Shown here: positions 62,983 to 64,000 of the stretch, one piece after another
How the letters are laid out: every line of letters begins with the position of its first letter
Position numbering within the stretch: position 1 is the stretch's first letter
Assembly (NCBI GenBank): GCA_036278715.1
Contig: DASUKN010000061.1
Coordinates: forward strand, 1-64,000
DNA from: Udaeobacter sp025935755
GTDB taxonomy: Bacteria; Verrucomicrobiota; Verrucomicrobiia; Chthoniobacterales; UBA10450
Length of the DNA stretch: 64,000 nt
Reading direction: 5' to 3'
The notes under the pieces: generated by a model
Databases searched by the model: none
What the model was told of the DNA's origin: nothing
Seen by the model: the letters and a program-made list of their open reading frames with translations, nothing else
Position numbers and translations under genes: made by a program

Positions 62983-63025
62983 TAAATCCACGCGAGCATT
63001 GCGCATCCTACCCTTGCATCTTCCT

Positions 63026-63202
63026 TGTCATGTTGAGCGAAGCGTTACAACGAAGCCCGAACGTTTTCGGGCGAGGCCAGGCTTTCAAACATCTCTAGCG
63101 AATCAATCGAAAATGACGGAAGCAATGAGCTGAGATTGAAAGCCTGGCCTCGCTCCGAAACATTTCGGGCTGCGTTGCAGCTTCGCTTCGCTCAGAATGA
63201 CA
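63026..63202. repeat. 177-bp inverted-repeat element
   Basis: Perfect 16-bp arms GAGGCCAGGCTTTCAA (63073-63088) and its complement (63136-63151), with outer TGTCATGTTGAGCGAAGCG and CGCTTCGCTCAGAATGACA ends at 63026 and 63184. Combines ends of the TCATCCTGAGCG family with the GGCCAGGCTTTCAA block of the long repeat. Confidence 0.75.
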
Positions 63203-63212
63203 GGATTCTAAC

Positions 63213-64000
63213 ATGTCGAAAGTCATCGTTGTTGGTGCCGGGGTTTACGGCGTTACATCGGCGATCGAACTGAAAAGACGCGGCCATGAGGTCACGCTCG
63301 TCGATCCGGGTCCGCTGCCGCATCCGTTGGCGGCGTCCACCGACATCAGCAAAGCGGTGCGCGCCGCGTATGGCGCTGATGAGGATTACACCGCGCTTGC
63401 TGAACGCTCGATCAAACTCTGGCGGCAATGGAATGAGGAATTCGGCACAAACCTGTACCACGAAGTTGGCGTGATGTTCGTTAGGAGCCGGGAAATGGAA
63501 CCGGGCGATTTTGAATATGAAAGTTTGAAACTCCTCGAAAAGCGCGGGGTGAATGTGACGCGCATGAACACGCCGCCATTGTGGGAACGTTTTCCCGCAT
63601 GGAACCCGGAACTTTATCGAGATGGCGTTCTTGAGATCGAAGCCGGTTACGCGGAGAGCGGTCGCGCCGTGGCGATGTTGGTTGAGCGCGCCAAAGCTGC
63701 AGGCGTTGAACTGCGAAGCGGAAGTCGCTTCGTCTGTTTAGATGAAGCCGATGATCGGGTGAAGGGCATTGTGCTCGAGGAGCAGCAACACGGCGGTGTC
63801 ATTCCGAGCGAAGCCCGCAGTCGCGGGGGAAGTCGAGGAACCCCGAGGCAAAACCATGAGTCAACGCCGCGGGATCCCTCGACTTCGCCCGGCATGACGC
63901 GAATCGATGCCGATTTCGTTGTGATGACCGTCGGCGCATGGACGCCCTACCTGCTGCCGTTTACCAAGAAATTCTTCCGCGCGACCGGGCAGCCAGTATT
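63213..64000 (+). CDS. FAD-dependent amine oxidase/DAO-family protein (runs off the window)
   Basis: The first 262 codons are present; no stop before the edge. KVIVVGAGVYGVTSAIELKR (3-22) is the FAD Rossmann motif, DISKAVRAAYGADEDY resembles the sarcosine/N-methyl-tryptophan oxidase group (solA-like), and TVGAWTPYLLP is the DAO hallmark near the end. These oxidise N-methylated amino acids. At residues ~195-229 the frame runs through a palindromic repeat (VIPSEARSRGGSRGTPRQNH, then ESTPRDPSTSPGM), which has no counterpart in the family. Preceded by the 177-bp inverted-repeat element. Confidence 0.82.
   Translation, partial: MSKVIVVGAGVYGVTSAIELKRRGHEVTLVDPGPLPHPLAASTDISKAVRAAYGADEDYTALAERSIKLWRQWNEEFGTNLYHEVGVMFVRSREMEPGDFEYESLKLLEKRGVNVTRMNTPPLWERFPAWNPELYRDGVLEIEAGYAESGRAVAMLVERAKAAGVELRSGSRFVCLDEADDRVKGIVLEEQQHGGVIPSEARSRGGSRGTPRQNHESTPRDPSTSPGMTRIDADFVVMTVGAWTPYLLPFTKKFFRATGQPV
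63798..63898. repeat. In-frame palindromic insertion in the DAO-family gene
   Basis: Ends GTCATTCCGAGCGAAG and CTTCGCCCGGCATGAC are near-perfect inverted repeats of the same family as the intergenic elements at 39350 and 63026. About 101-102 bp, open in all of the gene's frame. Confidence 0.7.

Overview
The window reads as a stretch of a moderately GC-rich, Gram-negative soil-type bacterium. I lean towards Verrucomicrobiota (Spartobacteria / Chthoniobacterales-like). This rests on the mix of outer-membrane assembly proteins (BamA/TamA plus TamB), a POT peptide transporter, adenylate-cyclase/TolB/TPR fusions and choice-of-anchor-Q beta-helix proteins. It also rests on intergenic repeats whose accidental translations (SLTPRFSGV..., RKRDACATL...) I associate with that phylum. 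This placement is inference: there is no rRNA or tRNA gene in the window to settle it. About 40 protein genes are supported; I see no tRNA, rRNA, CRISPR array or prophage.

Layout. 0.5-9 kb: S10 carboxypeptidase, TerB-like protein, orphan XRE-type HTH protein, an unknown CarD/Tudor-like protein, a GT39 membrane glycosyltransferase and a POT transporter, separated by repeat-rich DNA that includes a triplicated 5' piece of tilS. 9-17 kb: an adenylate-cyclase/TolB/TPR protein, a 41-aa antitoxin overlapping a PemK/MazF toxin, a secreted protein with its own terminator, two adjoining pseudogenes (tail-fibre-like and TPR) and an M24 peptidase. 17-30 kb: VOC and SRPBCC proteins, trmO with a metallo-hydrolase, two unknown membrane proteins, thiC behind a TPP riboswitch, an AmiC-type amidase, a TraB/GumN protein and an M13 peptidase. 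29.6-37.2 kb: a tightly overlapping minus-strand operon (GH2 beta-galactosidase, galK, GT-B glycosyltransferase, glf, GH1-like hydrolase) that looks built to take galactosides apart and re-use galactose as UDP-galactofuranose. 37-49 kb: TPR protein, SurA/PpiD-like chaperone, aromatic-amino-acid-type decarboxylase, TamA/TamB pair and an anti-sigma-like protein. 49-64 kb: nucleoside phosphorylase behind a 155-bp tandem repeat, CDF transporter, MECR-type reductase, TPR protein, two paralogous beta-helix proteins separated by an IS110-family element, a methyltransferase/FAD-oxidase pair, an M48 protease and a truncated FAD amine-oxidase-like gene.

The most unusual content is not any one gene but the repeat ecology. 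(1) The 9-mer TCGTTAGGC occurs 14 times exactly (about 0.5 expected), mostly inside genes. Its core GTTAGGC lies mainly on the + strand up to about 37.4 kb and mainly on the - strand after about 39.9 kb, whatever the gene direction, which is the behaviour of a replication-polarised chromosome motif. (2) Palindromic intergenic elements appear to have been inserted in frame into thiC, a decarboxylase, an FAD oxidoreductase and probably tamB. (3) Two tandem arrays each amplify a REP-like hairpin together with the 5' end of a gene (tilS, nucleoside phosphorylase). (4) A 19-bp palindrome recurs five times, once directly in front of the orphan HTH gene. (5) A ~150-bp multi-arm element occurs three times at gene ends.
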